DNA from: Stentor roeselii
Taxonomy: Eukaryota; Ciliophora; Heterotrichea; Heterotrichida; Stentoridae
Length of the DNA stretch: 64,000 nt
Reading direction: 5' to 3'
Assembly: GCA_006503475.1 (NCBI GenBank)
Contig: RSEH01000252.1
Span: 1 to 64,000 of the forward strand
Positions 20,941 through 30,212 of this stretch are shown here, piece by piece. Positions within the stretch are counted from its first letter, which is position 1. Each line of letters opens with the position of its first letter. The notes under the pieces were generated by a model. That model was not told the origin of the DNA and made no database searches. It saw nothing but the letters and a program-made list of their open reading frames with translations. Position numbers and translations under genes: made by a program.

Positions 20941-21972
20941 TTAACTAGATTTAGAGAAGATTCCTAGTTTTGTACTTAGAAGGGCAAAACCGTAGAAAGG
21001 TAGAAAAGTGATCAAAAGAGAGGTAAGGAGAAGTCCTCCGAGGAAGACAAGTAGAATTGAGGGAAGGTAGATTAGAAGCTTTAATAACACCCACCAGTTT
21101 TTGTATTTTCTTTCTTTTCCTGTGAAAAAGGCATCTACGCAACTCCAGGATAGCACAAGTGGCAGGTAAAATAAACTGAAAATGAGAATTATTGGGGAAA
21201 AGATTAAGATCAGTGAAAGGTAAAGTCGAGGATGTTCGTTTATCACTGGAAAGTAGTTACGGTCCCAGTACTCTCTGTATAAATAAACGATAAATACAGG
21301 GAACAAGGGGAATAATAAAGGACTTAACAATGATAGAATTATGCAGATGTTGCTTATTCTTCCGTTTGAATCGCTTGATATGCACTCTAATAGCGAATGA
21401 GACTCGGAGTTTATTGAACCGCATTTAGAACAGAATTCAGTTCCGCAGTAACATCGACGGATTAAACAACCGAATGTTTTTATTATCAAGGCTTTGCAAC
21501 CTGGACATTCGAGAAGGGACTCTTGTTGAAGAAGGTCTTTTGCACTTGGATTCACTGTTGTTTGGATTAGAACTTCACATTCGTTGCATTTTATTGGATT
21601 GTTAACACTTGACATACCGAAACCGTCACAGTTGATAATTGGACACCAGACAATATCTGGATTGCAAAGCCTTGAGTGTCTTTTCGCCAACTTCTGAAAC
21701 TTTTGAAACTCCTGCTCATCCAATATCTGACTAAGCTCGTCATTAATGAGTCTTTGACAGCCTCTGACAGGACATTTGAATGGAAAGAGAGAGCCATCTG
21801 CCTTTAAAGCTTTATAATACTCGGTAAAGCAGTTCTGACAGAAAGAGTGATTACACTTGCAGAGAATAGAGCGACTAGAAGAGTTGGTATTGAAGCAAAT
21901 CTCGCAGGACTCGAAAGACTCGGTGACGAGTTCATAGCGTGAAGATTTTTCTTGGTTAGTCTCTATTTCCAT
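20941..21972 (-). CDS. RBR (RING-IBR-RING2) E3 ubiquitin ligase with membrane tail
   Basis: 343 residues. RING1 is CEICFNTN...CKCNHSFCQNCF...CPVRGC (22-71). An IBR-like Cys region runs about 102-131. RING2 is CPGC...KTFGCLIRRCYCG.EFCSKCG (155-183). Cys168 in the FGC motif aligns with the catalytic thioester cysteine of Parkin-type RBRs. After RING2 come three to four hydrophobic segments (for example LSPLLFPLFPVFIVYLY and LLIYLPSILLVFLGGLLL), so it is membrane anchored, with the RBR module probably facing the cytosol, as in RNF19/RNF144-like enzymes. The IBR lacks some canonical Cys/His spacing. The 5' flank faces PEX11, 356 bp away. Confidence 0.85.
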   Translation of the reverse strand: MEIETNQEKSSRYELVTESFESCEICFNTNSSSRSILCKCNHSFCQNCFTEYYKALKADGSLFPFKCPVRGCQRLINDELSQILDEQEFQKFQKLAKRHSRLCNPDIVWCPIINCDGFGMSSVNNPIKCNECEVLIQTTVNPSAKDLLQQESLLECPGCKALIIKTFGCLIRRCYCGTEFCSKCGSINSESHSLLECISSDSNGRISNICIILSLLSPLLFPLFPVFIVYLYREYWDRNYFPVINEHPRLYLSLILIFSPIILIFSLFYLPLVLSWSCVDAFFTGKERKYKNWWVLLKLLIYLPSILLVFLGGLLLTSLLITFLPFYGFALLSTKLGIFSKSS

Positions 21973-22328
21973 TTAACTATAAGATGACCACATTTAATTT
22001 AAATTTTTCATGACTCAGGCTGATCAAAAAGACAAAAACTAGCCAATTCCCATTAAATATACTACATTAAAATTAAATTTTAACATTAAAAAGTTTCCTT
22101 TAATACCAACCCCTAAACTACTAATCTTCTCATTCAAATCTCACAATTTTATAAAAATTCCTAATCTCCTAAATATTTCCATACTAAACCCCCAAAAAAT
22201 TCAAATTTTTCCAAAACCACCTAAAAACCCTTCATTCTTCCAAATTTATAAAAACCATTAAAAATCCATCTCATCTCTAAAATCTTTCCTCAATCCATCT
22301 AAATTAAGTTACGTCAGCCTAAGATAAA
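21973..22328. other. Divergent promoter region, RBR and PEX11 genes
   Basis: 356 bp between two start codons on opposite strands, AT-rich and C-biased on the plus strand near 22080-22280. A CG-containing element, ttacgtcagcc at 22310-22320, lies just upstream of the PEX11 ATG and resembles a CRE/ATF-type TTACGTCA box; whether it is used is unknown. Confidence 0.35.
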
Positions 22329-23009
22329 ATGGTGGACAAGCTAGTAGCATTTAGCAACAAGACAGACGCAAGAGACAAATTCTGTAAAATCCTTCAATAC
22401 GGAAGCCGAATGTTGAAAGCTTTAATATCCGACCCAAAGTTAATCGAGAGGTTGAACGGTTTGTTCATGGCAAGCAGAGATGCTCGAAAGATATTCAGAC
22501 TGGGGAAGTTTTTCCATGAGTACCAAACAATCATGAAAACAATCAGCGACATCGGAATTGACATGACTGAGATGATCCTTCAGGTCCTTACCCGTTCCTC
22601 GTTTTTTGTCTACTGGATCTTCGACAACCTTCAATGTTTAAGTTCCATGAAGTTCCTTAAATTCGACCCTGTCCCTCTTGGAAAGAAGTCAAACACGGCT
22701 TGGTTCGTCGCTGTTGTCTTGTCACTTATAAGCGTTCTTAGAAACTTGAGTCTTAACTATGCAAAAGAAGCTAAAATCAAACATTCTGCTGACCCTAGTT
22801 TACAGACCACTAAGCAAAGTCTCGATACTTTAGGAAAGAAAAGAAAGGAACTTCTTACTAATCTTGTTAAAAATTTAGGAGATTTGATTCCTTCTGCTGC
22901 TTTTGCTGAGGTACCGAATAAGCTTTTCAATAAGAAAATACCTGAAGCTTGGATTGGGTTTGGAGGACTTGTCGCTGGAAGTATTGCTGCTTATCAGAAC
23001 TGGCCGTAG
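22329..23009 (+). CDS. PEX11: Peroxisomal membrane protein PEX11 family
   Basis: 226 residues, close to the usual PEX11 length. The N-terminus has the family pattern: DARDKFCKILQYGSRML, then LNGLFMASRDARKIFRLGKF, an amphipathic helix followed by the ARKxFRLGK signature. A central membrane-apposed helix follows (RSSFFVYWIFDNLQCLSSM), then a membrane segment (AWFVAVVLSLISVLRNL) and a C-terminal hydrophobic stretch WIGFGGLVAGSIAAYQNW. PEX11 proteins elongate and divide peroxisomes by bending the membrane. The ATG at 22329 matches the expected N-terminus. Confidence 0.9.
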   Translation: MVDKLVAFSNKTDARDKFCKILQYGSRMLKALISDPKLIERLNGLFMASRDARKIFRLGKFFHEYQTIMKTISDIGIDMTEMILQVLTRSSFFVYWIFDNLQCLSSMKFLKFDPVPLGKKSNTAWFVAVVLSLISVLRNLSLNYAKEAKIKHSADPSLQTTKQSLDTLGKKRKELLTNLVKNLGDLIPSAAFAEVPNKLFNKKIPEAWIGFGGLVAGSIAAYQNWP

Positions 23010-23380
23010 TTTTAGAATAATTTAAGTGAATTAGGAAGTGAAGAGTTTGGATTGTTGAAGGTTTGGATCGGGTGGTTTGAAAATTTTAATGGAAGAGGAT
23101 TAGAGGATGGGTTGAGGAAGTTATGAGAGGGTTTTAGAGGGATTATTGTTTGAGATGTGAAGAATGATTTAGATTGGGATTTGAGTTTAGAGGATGGGTA
23201 TAAAATTTAGGGGATTATTAGAATGGGTTTATTTGAATGTCTCATATTATGAGATTAGTTAATGGTTATGATAATCTCCAACCTATTCCACTTCCCATTC
23301 CTTCAACCATCAAACCTTCTCTTCCCGCGGGTGCTAAATAACCCCCATAGTTATCCAGTATCATTCAAAAACTAATTTGA

Positions 23381-24868
23381 ATGGAATTCGAATCACCTAT
23401 AATAAAAATGACGAAAAGATCAGCATCTTACTCTGAACTTGAATCCTCTCTTCAAGAAATGATAAGTTCTTTGGGCGGTTTGCTTGAGACTAGATGGGTG
23501 AATCGTTTCACAGACCTGATGAAAAAAGCAACAGACTTGGACTGTCGTTCCATGCTGATTAAAGTTCTCTTGAACACCAACCAAAACGACAAGACCATCT
23601 TTTCTCGACTGGTCCAATTAGGAGGTGTTGAGACCTTAGGCCAGTGGATTGATGAGAGTCGTAGTAAAAGTGACCAGGAGAGCAAATCATTAATCCAGAG
23701 CATTCTTTCCTTCCTAAATAAACTAAGCTTCACTAAAGAATTTTCCTTCAAAACCAGCATCGCCTCAATTCTCGAGTCCCTAAAAACAATGCCCGACACA
23801 GGAATTCAAGTAAAAGCATCCAGCATATTATCCCGATGGGAAAAACTATCATTCGAAGAAGACCGTCCGTCAGAGCCCGACCCAAAAAAAAAGTAATAAA
23901 AAACCAGGCCGAAACTTGAAGAAAGTCCTCTAGTCCCTGTGCAGGAGCCCAAGAAAAAACTGAGGTATTTAATATTTAAAGACGTAAACTAATTTAATAG
24001 ATGGGCCGCCGAAGATTCATTTGAGACCCTCAAGTTTTTTTGGAGAGTTGATGAGCCTAACGCCCAATGTGCTTCTAAAAGACCTGTTAGAGAAGATGTG
24101 GAAACAAATGTTTGTCTTACTTCTGTTGAAGACTTTAGAAAAAGGGAAAGTCAAATTGAAAAAGATTTTAATAGAAAAGTAACGACAATACAGGAAAAGT
24201 CAAGGGAAGATATTATTCGAGCTAATCTTGATAATATGACACCTAAGGTCAGTTACAGTTCACTTGTTAGTAAATTAAAGACAGGAATAAACGTTGGAAA
24301 GTCTTTTAGACCGAAAAATGTGCAGACTTCTGAAATGCAGGAAGAGACGAGAAGACAACAGGAAACTCTTAGGGTTAGTTATCAGAGGGAAAGTGATATT
24401 CCTAAGATTCCTTATGAAGGGACTAGCTTTTGCTTTCCAGGAGATGTTGTTATTCCCGCTAGTAAGGTCATGGTTCAGCCGAAAATAGAAGCTCCTGCTA
24501 GTGCTGCTATTGGAATGCCTATTGGAATGCCTATTATGCAACAGCCAATTATGGATCCTGGGTTTATGGGAATGATGACTCCTGCTATGTCGATGCCTAT
24601 GTACATGCCAAAGTTAATGAACCCAAACTCTCGTCCAGTGAACTACCGAACCGAAGCCTGCAAGAATTTCCACTCAGCAGCAGGATGTACTCACGGTGAC
24701 GCCTGTCACTTCATCCACGACTTTACCTACGAAGGTCGTCCAATCCCTAACATGGCTGAGTGGCGTAAAAACAACAAGATCCGTCAACAGAACATGGACG
24801 CGATGAAGAACATGCAAATGGCTTACCCGATGTACTACCCGCCAGCGACAGAGCCTCACATTAGATAG
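23381..24868 (+). CDS. PNUTS/PPP1R10-like nuclear PP1 regulator (TND, PP1 motif, CCCH finger)
   Basis: Two frames join through a 15-nt intron (23893-23907) and an inferred 36-nt intron (23965-24000) to give 478 residues. Residues about 15-155 form a TFIIS N-terminal-type helical bundle (IFSRLVQLGGVETLGQWIDE). The second junction creates K187-K-L-R-W191, fitting the PP1-docking consensus [RK]-x-[VIL]-x-[FW], followed by AAEDSFETLKFFWRVDE, as in PNUTS where the Trp is followed by an acidic stretch. Near the C-terminus is a CCCH finger, C410-x8-C419-x5-C425-x3-H429. This order, TND, PP1 motif, CCCH, is that of PNUTS, which targets PP1 to transcription complexes. If the second junction is wrong, these would be two genes, with the second lacking an ATG. 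Confidence 0.75.
23893..23907 (+). other. 15-nt intron in PNUTS-like gene
   Basis: It reads GTAATAAAAAACCAG. Retained, it stops the frame at once (TAA TAA). Removed, DPKKK continues into PKLEESPLVPVQEPKKKL. Confidence 0.8.
23965..24000 (+). other. Inferred 36-nt intron in PNUTS-like gene
   Basis: It starts GTATTTAATA and ends TTTAATAG. It contains an in-frame TAA (23990-23992). Among nearby GT/AG pairs I found, it is the only short one that removes the stop and keeps frame with the downstream CCCH part. Two overlapping 17-nt GT-AG pairs (23965-23981, 23984-24000) each shift the frame. The 36-nt size is unlike the 15-nt introns elsewhere. Confidence 0.5.
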
Positions 24869-24903
24869 TTATTAGATTTCAGTTAAGTCGTTATATATTC
24901 AAC

Positions 24904-26334
24904 ATGCAGGAAATTCAATCCCCTGCCTCATCTTTTTCACTTTTCTGCAAGTCACATGCGGAAGCTCGAGTAATGCGAAATTGGATTCGAGGACTTGATG
25001 TAGAAACAAGTTGTTCTTCTATCACTCAAAGGTTCAGAACTGGAATTTTTCCTTTTCATGTCCTTGGAAAAATCGGGGTCAGGTTTAATCGAGAAAAAAT
25101 CGTTTTTGACCCTCGATGTAAAAAAGACTGTCTTCAGAATTTAAGGTATCTTCTTAGGGTACTTGGAAAAAGTGGACTTGGAACTTTTGAGTTCAGTGAA
25201 AAAAATCTTTATTTGGGGAAATCGGAAGAAATTTGGAAAATTATTTTGTTTGTTTTTGAAGATGTTTATTTTAAGAAGTGCTTTAAGGATTGTGATGATG
25301 TTTTTCGATGGGCTTCTTTGGCTTTGATGATGAAAGTTGGGGGTCATAATTTGGTTTCGGTTTTAAAAGACTTGAGGGTTTTAGAGAAATTGTTGGGTGT
25401 TGATGAAAGGTTTTTGAATAGTCCTTCGAATTCTTTTAAAAATTTGGAAAAGAATTTCAAACAGGCGAAAATTACGCTTTTGTTTGATTTTCAAGATTAT
25501 GAAGGAAATGAAAACTTTAAATTTTCGTATATTCAGATGTTTCTTATTTTTCAACACTTTTCTGGAAATAATTTTAAAGGTTCGATTGATTCTTGTAGTA
25601 AAGAAACAGGATTGGAAACTAACTTTTCTATGGAAATACTTGCAAGTCCTAATGAAAAAGTACAGAATTTGGAAGAAAACGTAAAAAACTCTGATGTTTT
25701 TAAAGGAAAAGGTTTTAAAAACCCTGAAGAAAAAGTGAAAAACTCTGATGTTTTTAGAGAAAATGGAAAAAATGAGAAAAACTTTGAAGAAAAAGTAAAA
25801 AACTCTGATGTTTTTGGAGAAAAAGGAAAAAATGAGAAAAACTTTGAAGAAAACATGAAAAAATCTGATTACTTCAAAGAAAACGAAAAAAATGATAAAA
25901 ACTTTGAAGAAAACATGAAAAAATCTGATTACTTCAAAGAAAACGAAAAAAATGATAAAAACTTTGAAGAAATCGTGGAAAATTTTGACATGTTTGATGA
26001 AAATCATCTTATTTTAAAACAGTTTGACTTTGCTCTCTGTTTTTTAGAAGTTCCAAGAATTGTGCAGGTTTATGAGCCGGAAAGATTGATTAGAGCTTTT
26101 ATTCAGCTTTTCGAAGGTGATGATCGAATGGCTTTTATCGAAGTGAATGATATTGAAAGTCAATCTTGTTTAGCCAGGTTTCAAATCGCGATGATAGAAG
26201 AACTTGGTGTGGATGGAAATTCTTGTGATATTTTTTTGCGAAATAATCATGTAAAGATTGTTTTTAAGTCAGAAGTGGAATGTGAAAACTACTCGAAAGC
26301 CTTGTCAATTGTATATGAAACTGGTAATAATTAG
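24904..26334 (+). CDS. Calponin-homology-like protein with internal 20-residue repeats
   Basis: 476 residues from an ATG 35 bp after the previous stop. Residues about 20-130 read like a calponin-homology fold (VMRNWIRGLDVE, FRTGIFPFHVLGKIG, CLQNLRYLLRVLGKSG, IWKIILFVFEDVY), and residues about 130-200 may be a partial second one. Residues about 255-360 are an Asn/Lys/Glu-rich tandem array, unit about V/MKNSDVF...NEKNFEE, encoded by 60-bp repeats. The C-terminal about 115 residues look folded (VPRIVQVYEPERLIRAFIQLF). CH proteins often bind actin or microtubules; that role is only inferred and the CH call is moderate. Confidence 0.6.
   Translation: MQEIQSPASSFSLFCKSHAEARVMRNWIRGLDVETSCSSITQRFRTGIFPFHVLGKIGVRFNREKIVFDPRCKKDCLQNLRYLLRVLGKSGLGTFEFSEKNLYLGKSEEIWKIILFVFEDVYFKKCFKDCDDVFRWASLALMMKVGGHNLVSVLKDLRVLEKLLGVDERFLNSPSNSFKNLEKNFKQAKITLLFDFQDYEGNENFKFSYIQMFLIFQHFSGNNFKGSIDSCSKETGLETNFSMEILASPNEKVQNLEENVKNSDVFKGKGFKNPEEKVKNSDVFRENGKNEKNFEEKVKNSDVFGEKGKNEKNFEENMKKSDYFKENEKNDKNFEENMKKSDYFKENEKNDKNFEEIVENFDMFDENHLILKQFDFALCFLEVPRIVQVYEPERLIRAFIQLFEGDDRMAFIEVNDIESQSCLARFQIAMIEELGVDGNSCDIFLRNNHVKIVFKSEVECENYSKALSIVYETGNN
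25741..25980 (+). repeat. 60-bp tandem repeats inside the CH-like gene
   Basis: Four consecutive 60-bp units. Units 25861-25920 and 25921-25980 are identical until the last bases. The 60-bp period keeps the reading frame, adding 20 residues per unit. Less perfect units precede at about 25681. Confidence 0.85.
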
Positions 26335-26382
26335 ATGTATTTTATTTTCAATGGTTTTAGATGTATTTTATTTTCAATGGTT
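26331..26382 (+). repeat. Perfect 26-bp tandem duplication at the stop codon
   Basis: Two perfect copies, 26331-26356 and 26357-26382, starting ttagatgtat and ending caatggtt. The first copy contains the TAG stop of the CH-like gene. Confidence 0.85.
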
Positions 26383-27047
26383 TTATTTTGATATTTATCT
26401 TTATGATATTTAATAATTAACTTATTTGGTGATTAATGATTTGGTAGTTTACACTTCCATATAATCAATAAAGAAGTGTTTTTCTCACAATCAAGATTTG
26501 ATGTAGATTTAAAGTTACTCTCTAAGAAGAGTTTATTTTGATGATGCATTTAGTTCAAATATCTTATTGTTTAATTCAATAATCTATAAGATTACTGTGG
26601 TTAAATATTTCTTGATAGTATTTTGACTTTAGCCGACAAATTTTGATTATGTTTTCTACTCTTTATCAAAGAATATTGGTCTATTATTATTAAAATGTAG
26701 AAAGTTTTTAAACTTTGACTAGATATAAATAACGATTCAAATCATCGAAAAAGAAATATTTTTATGAATGCATAATCAACACACTTATTAAAAACTATTT
26801 CCCAAATGTTCATAAGTTAGAAACTAAATAATTTATGTAGAGTAATTTTCGAAATTATAAAGATATTCAATGTCATAGAACTGAAAGACTATATAAATTT
26901 TCAAAGACATTTAAGAGTAAAACTTTAGCTTAAATGCTACCTGTAATCATTATTCATGATTCCAATAAACTAATACTAAATTTTCCTACTGAAAACAAAA
27001 CATCATCTGTATAATATCCCTACTTTTAATTAGGTGAATATAATTAA
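26335..27047. other. Spacer of about 700 bp
   Basis: Beyond the 26-bp duplication at its left end I see only AT-rich sequence. It must hold the 3' signals of the CH-like gene and the promoter of the RBR gene at 27048. Confidence 0.55.
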
Positions 27048-28508
27048 ATGGGATGCTGCATACCGAAAGACGAGAATTATGAAGACCCTTCCTTAAAAAA
27101 ACCCAGTAATCACAGCAAAAACTCAATCCTAAACAAATCAAGTCTTCAGCCCATCACTGACTACTCCCAACTCGAAAGAAAATCAACAGTAAAATCCGAA
27201 ATTTTAACAATAAGAACAAGCTCTCAATTGACTTCTAGTAACTACAAATGTTTTATTTGTGAAGAATTATTAGATCTCGATTCCTTGACAATGATGGACT
27301 GTAAAAGATGCTTAATCTGCATCGTGTGCATTCCTGAATTATTCATTAAAGCAAAGGAAGATTTGATTAATTTGAAATGTCGATGCTCGATTCCTACTAA
27401 ATACTCTAAACTCAAAGATTTTATCACAGAAGAAGACCTGATCGAATATTTAAGAGAAGTCAGCAAGTTAGCCTTTAAATTGCCCAGTTCTTTCTTGTGC
27501 ATCGGAAAACATGTCAATAATAAGAAAGAGGACTCTGAAACTTTTGCCTCTTGTCGAAAATGTAATGAAAAAATCTGTTTAAGATGTTTGGAAGACCATG
27601 ATTCTAATTATTCTTGTTTAGAGTTTTATAAGAAAAATCTGCCTAAATGTAAAGTTTGTGGGGAAAGAGCACCTAATTTAGAACTTCATTGCAAATGCTT
27701 GATTTGTAATTATTGTAACTTGATGGATGTTAAAGATAAACTTGAAGTTGATCCTACTAAGAACCCGGAATGTCAACTGTGCAGGAGGATTGTACCGGAT
27801 TATGACCTTAGTAATATTTTTGGAGGTCGAAGTGAGCTTATTAGGTTTAGAGAAGATGCTCTTATTGGGGTAAAGTTTGTTTGTGAAATTTGTAATATAG
27901 AAAAATTGGTAGATGGGAGCATAACACTTTACTGTACTCATCGATTTTGCAAAAGCTGTATGAAAAAATATATGGAAACACAACTAAGCACTTCTACACT
28001 GGATAAGGTATCAATTGATTGTCCAATATGTGAACAGGAAATCAGTTATCACATCATCACTTACGTTCTTAATAAGAAGTGGGTTGAAATTTATGAAAGA
28101 AAACTTTTAAGAGCAATGAAATCAAAAAGTAAAGAAATGATGAAATTCTGCAATGTTTGTGATTATGGAGCTATAATTTCAATAGATTCAGTTGATTTTG
28201 AATGTCCGAAGTGTCAGAAAACTATTTGTCCTAAATGCAATAATATTGTTTCACCGAATTGCTGTCAAACTCGAGGTATATCAATGTGTGAAGAGCTTAA
28301 AGATACATTAGTAAAGTGTCCTAAGTGCAACTCAGGTATAATCAAAGAAAACGGCTGCAATTTTATTAAATGTTTATGGAATGACTGTCAAGGAGTCTGC
28401 TTCTGTTTCCTATGCCATAAAATTTTAACAGAAGGCGATCACTACAAACACTTTAAAATTTCAGGTCCCTTTGGAAACACTTGCAATACTTTAGATAGAA
28501 TAGATTAA
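27048..28508 (+). CDS. RBR-type E3 ubiquitin ligase with N-myristoylation-type start
   Basis: 486 residues starting MGCCIPK, a Gly2/Cys3/Cys4 pattern typical of N-myristoylation plus palmitoylation. A first Cys-rich block (about 68-247) looks like a partial RING/IBR pair (CFICEELLD, CRKCNEKICLRCLEDHDSNYSC, CKVCGERA). The canonical module follows: RING1 CEICNIEKL...CTHRFCKSCM...CPICE (279-328), IBR FCNVCDYG...CPKCQKTICPKCN (368-398), and RING2 CPKC...KENGCNFIKC...CFCFLC (424-456). Cys437 in ENGC aligns with the catalytic RBR cysteine. It is a likely membrane-tethered HECT/RING-hybrid ligase. It has no sequence likeness to the RBR at 20941 beyond the fold. Confidence 0.85.
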   Translation: MGCCIPKDENYEDPSLKKPSNHSKNSILNKSSLQPITDYSQLERKSTVKSEILTIRTSSQLTSSNYKCFICEELLDLDSLTMMDCKRCLICIVCIPELFIKAKEDLINLKCRCSIPTKYSKLKDFITEEDLIEYLREVSKLAFKLPSSFLCIGKHVNNKKEDSETFASCRKCNEKICLRCLEDHDSNYSCLEFYKKNLPKCKVCGERAPNLELHCKCLICNYCNLMDVKDKLEVDPTKNPECQLCRRIVPDYDLSNIFGGRSELIRFREDALIGVKFVCEICNIEKLVDGSITLYCTHRFCKSCMKKYMETQLSTSTLDKVSIDCPICEQEISYHIITYVLNKKWVEIYERKLLRAMKSKSKEMMKFCNVCDYGAIISIDSVDFECPKCQKTICPKCNNIVSPNCCQTRGISMCEELKDTLVKCPKCNSGIIKENGCNFIKCLWNDCQGVCFCFLCHKILTEGDHYKHFKISGPFGNTCNTLDRID

Positions 28509-28677
28509 TGATTGATAATAGCCTTAGATGAATACTAATCATTCATATAAAACTTAAAAAATTACTTCTAAAAAACATTCAAATTTTTAATCCTGCAAAA
28601 AAAAATCTTCTTTACTTAAAAGCCTTCCAAATCATCTACTCCATATTCCAATAATTCTTAAAATCGTTAGTCAATAA

Positions 28678-29718
28678 ATGGACAAAACAAAATCAGTCAA
28701 ACTGATTCAATCCCAAAAGTCTCCAACTTCAGCTTCTCTCCAAGAAAAGCATTTTTTAGAGTCAGTTGAAAGTAGTCTGACTTCTCCGAAATCCATGAAA
28801 AATACTTCATCAACAACAGTCCCAACTCGTAAAGGACGAGTAGAAGACTCTCTTATATCATCCAAGCAGAAGACCCAAAGCAAGATAAACCTGATGCAAA
28901 TAAAGAAAAACAAGGAAATCATGGAAACGCTGCAGAAAACTCCTCAAATCAACCCGACATCTCAACTTCTTGCAACATGCAAGTCAACTCCAAACGTCAA
29001 GTCAAAGTACATAAATTCCCTAGTTTGGACTTCGAAACTTTACAAATATTCAAAGCTTTACAGAAGAGGTTTGATTTATAAGGCAAAGATTTGTTTGGAT
29101 CACCTTGACCTCAGGCCTAGTCACTGCAAGTCTCCCTTGTCCTACAATATTTCCCGGTCATCTTGTTCCAGTGAAAACCTTCATCAAAAAATGCTAGAAA
29201 ATTACTACTCAAGAGCGAAAAATAAAAGACTTTTCGAACCAAAAGTAAAGAAACAAGTGAATCATCTTCTTGAAATGGACAGTCTTTCTAGAAGTGAAAC
29301 ATGGATCAAACAGAAGAATTTAAACTTGGAAAAAGTTAAACAAGAAATGGAAGAAAAGTCATTGCAACAATGCACCTTTGCACCTGAATTAAGTCCGAAG
29401 AGTAAGAAATGGAACTTTACGATGAATAGCTTTACAACTGGCTTGTCGTTTTCACCAGTTTCTCATGTTTCGCCTGTTTCGCCGATTTCTCCTGTTTTGA
29501 TTGAAATGAGTGGAGTTAAAGAAAGTCATGATAAAGGGAAAGAAGAGAAAAAGTTCTTTAGTGTTAGTTTGTCACCACATCGGAGGAAAGTTGGATTTAG
29601 ATCTGGAATGGACTTGAAAGGATTTTTGGGTACTGCGAAGCCCATGGCGAGGTATTCGTCTCCGATGCCTTTTTATTATTGGAATCGAGTACTGAGGGAA
29701 AGTTTGTTTAGGTATTGA
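28678..29718 (+). CDS. Unrecognised basic, Ser/Lys-rich protein
   Basis: 346 residues, mostly predicted disorder by composition: Ser, Lys and Thr rich N-terminus (MDKTKSVKLIQSQKSPTSAS). A helical part at about 220-265 reads SRSETWIKQKNLNLEKVKQE followed by EEKSLQQCTFAPEL. The W..KK.....CTF.P.L arrangement is a pattern I know from many uncharacterised ciliate proteins, but it has no assigned function. A VSPVSPISPV-type Ser-Pro stretch at about 265-275 could be a kinase target. No membrane segment. Confidence 0.6.
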   Translation: MDKTKSVKLIQSQKSPTSASLQEKHFLESVESSLTSPKSMKNTSSTTVPTRKGRVEDSLISSKQKTQSKINLMQIKKNKEIMETLQKTPQINPTSQLLATCKSTPNVKSKYINSLVWTSKLYKYSKLYRRGLIYKAKICLDHLDLRPSHCKSPLSYNISRSSCSSENLHQKMLENYYSRAKNKRLFEPKVKKQVNHLLEMDSLSRSETWIKQKNLNLEKVKQEMEEKSLQQCTFAPELSPKSKKWNFTMNSFTTGLSFSPVSHVSPVSPISPVLIEMSGVKESHDKGKEEKKFFSVSLSPHRRKVGFRSGMDLKGFLGTAKPMARYSSPMPFYYWNRVLRESLFRY

Positions 29719-29740
29719 GTAGTAATTAAAAGTAGTTAAA

Positions 29741-29981
29741 TTAAAATCGCAAGATCTTTTATCTGTTAAGGATAAATGTTATGATAGTGAAAGTTATTTA
29801 TGGATTTTTTTGGAGTTATCAACATTTTGATTAATTCGGTTATTCTAATAAAATATCTAATTAAAAATCGCAAGATCTTTTATCTGTTAAGGTATAAATG
29901 TTATGATAGTGAAAGTTATTTATGGATTTTTTCGAGTTATCAACAATCAATTGATTAATTCGTTATTCTAATAAAAATATC
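29741..29981 (+). repeat. About 120-bp tandem duplication in intergenic DNA
   Basis: Unit 1 is 29741-29860 and unit 2 is 29861-29981. Both contain atcgcaagatcttttatctg, gataaatg or gtataaatg, and gttatgatagtgaaagttat. They differ by a few substitutions and short indels, so the duplication is recent. It lies between the gene ending at 29718 and the GTPase gene. Confidence 0.85.
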
Positions 29982-30212
29982 AAAAACGCCTACTATAAAA
30001 TAAGTTGACAAATATAAAAACTATTCTTTCAAACACATAACAATAAAAAACCACCATTAAACCCTACTCAAACATCCATCATTGATAAATTTCCAAAATT
30101 CTACCCAACTTAAAACATTCCTCATAACTTAGTCAAAAATCTCTAAAAATCCCAAAACTTCCTAAACAAATCTTCTAAATCCAAATAACCCTTATCATCT
30201 CTTACTTAATAA

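Noticed and set aside
23984-24000. 17-nt GT-AG segment as an intron
   Set aside because: It shifts the frame so that the product ends after eight codons; the 36-nt alternative keeps the conserved downstream protein.
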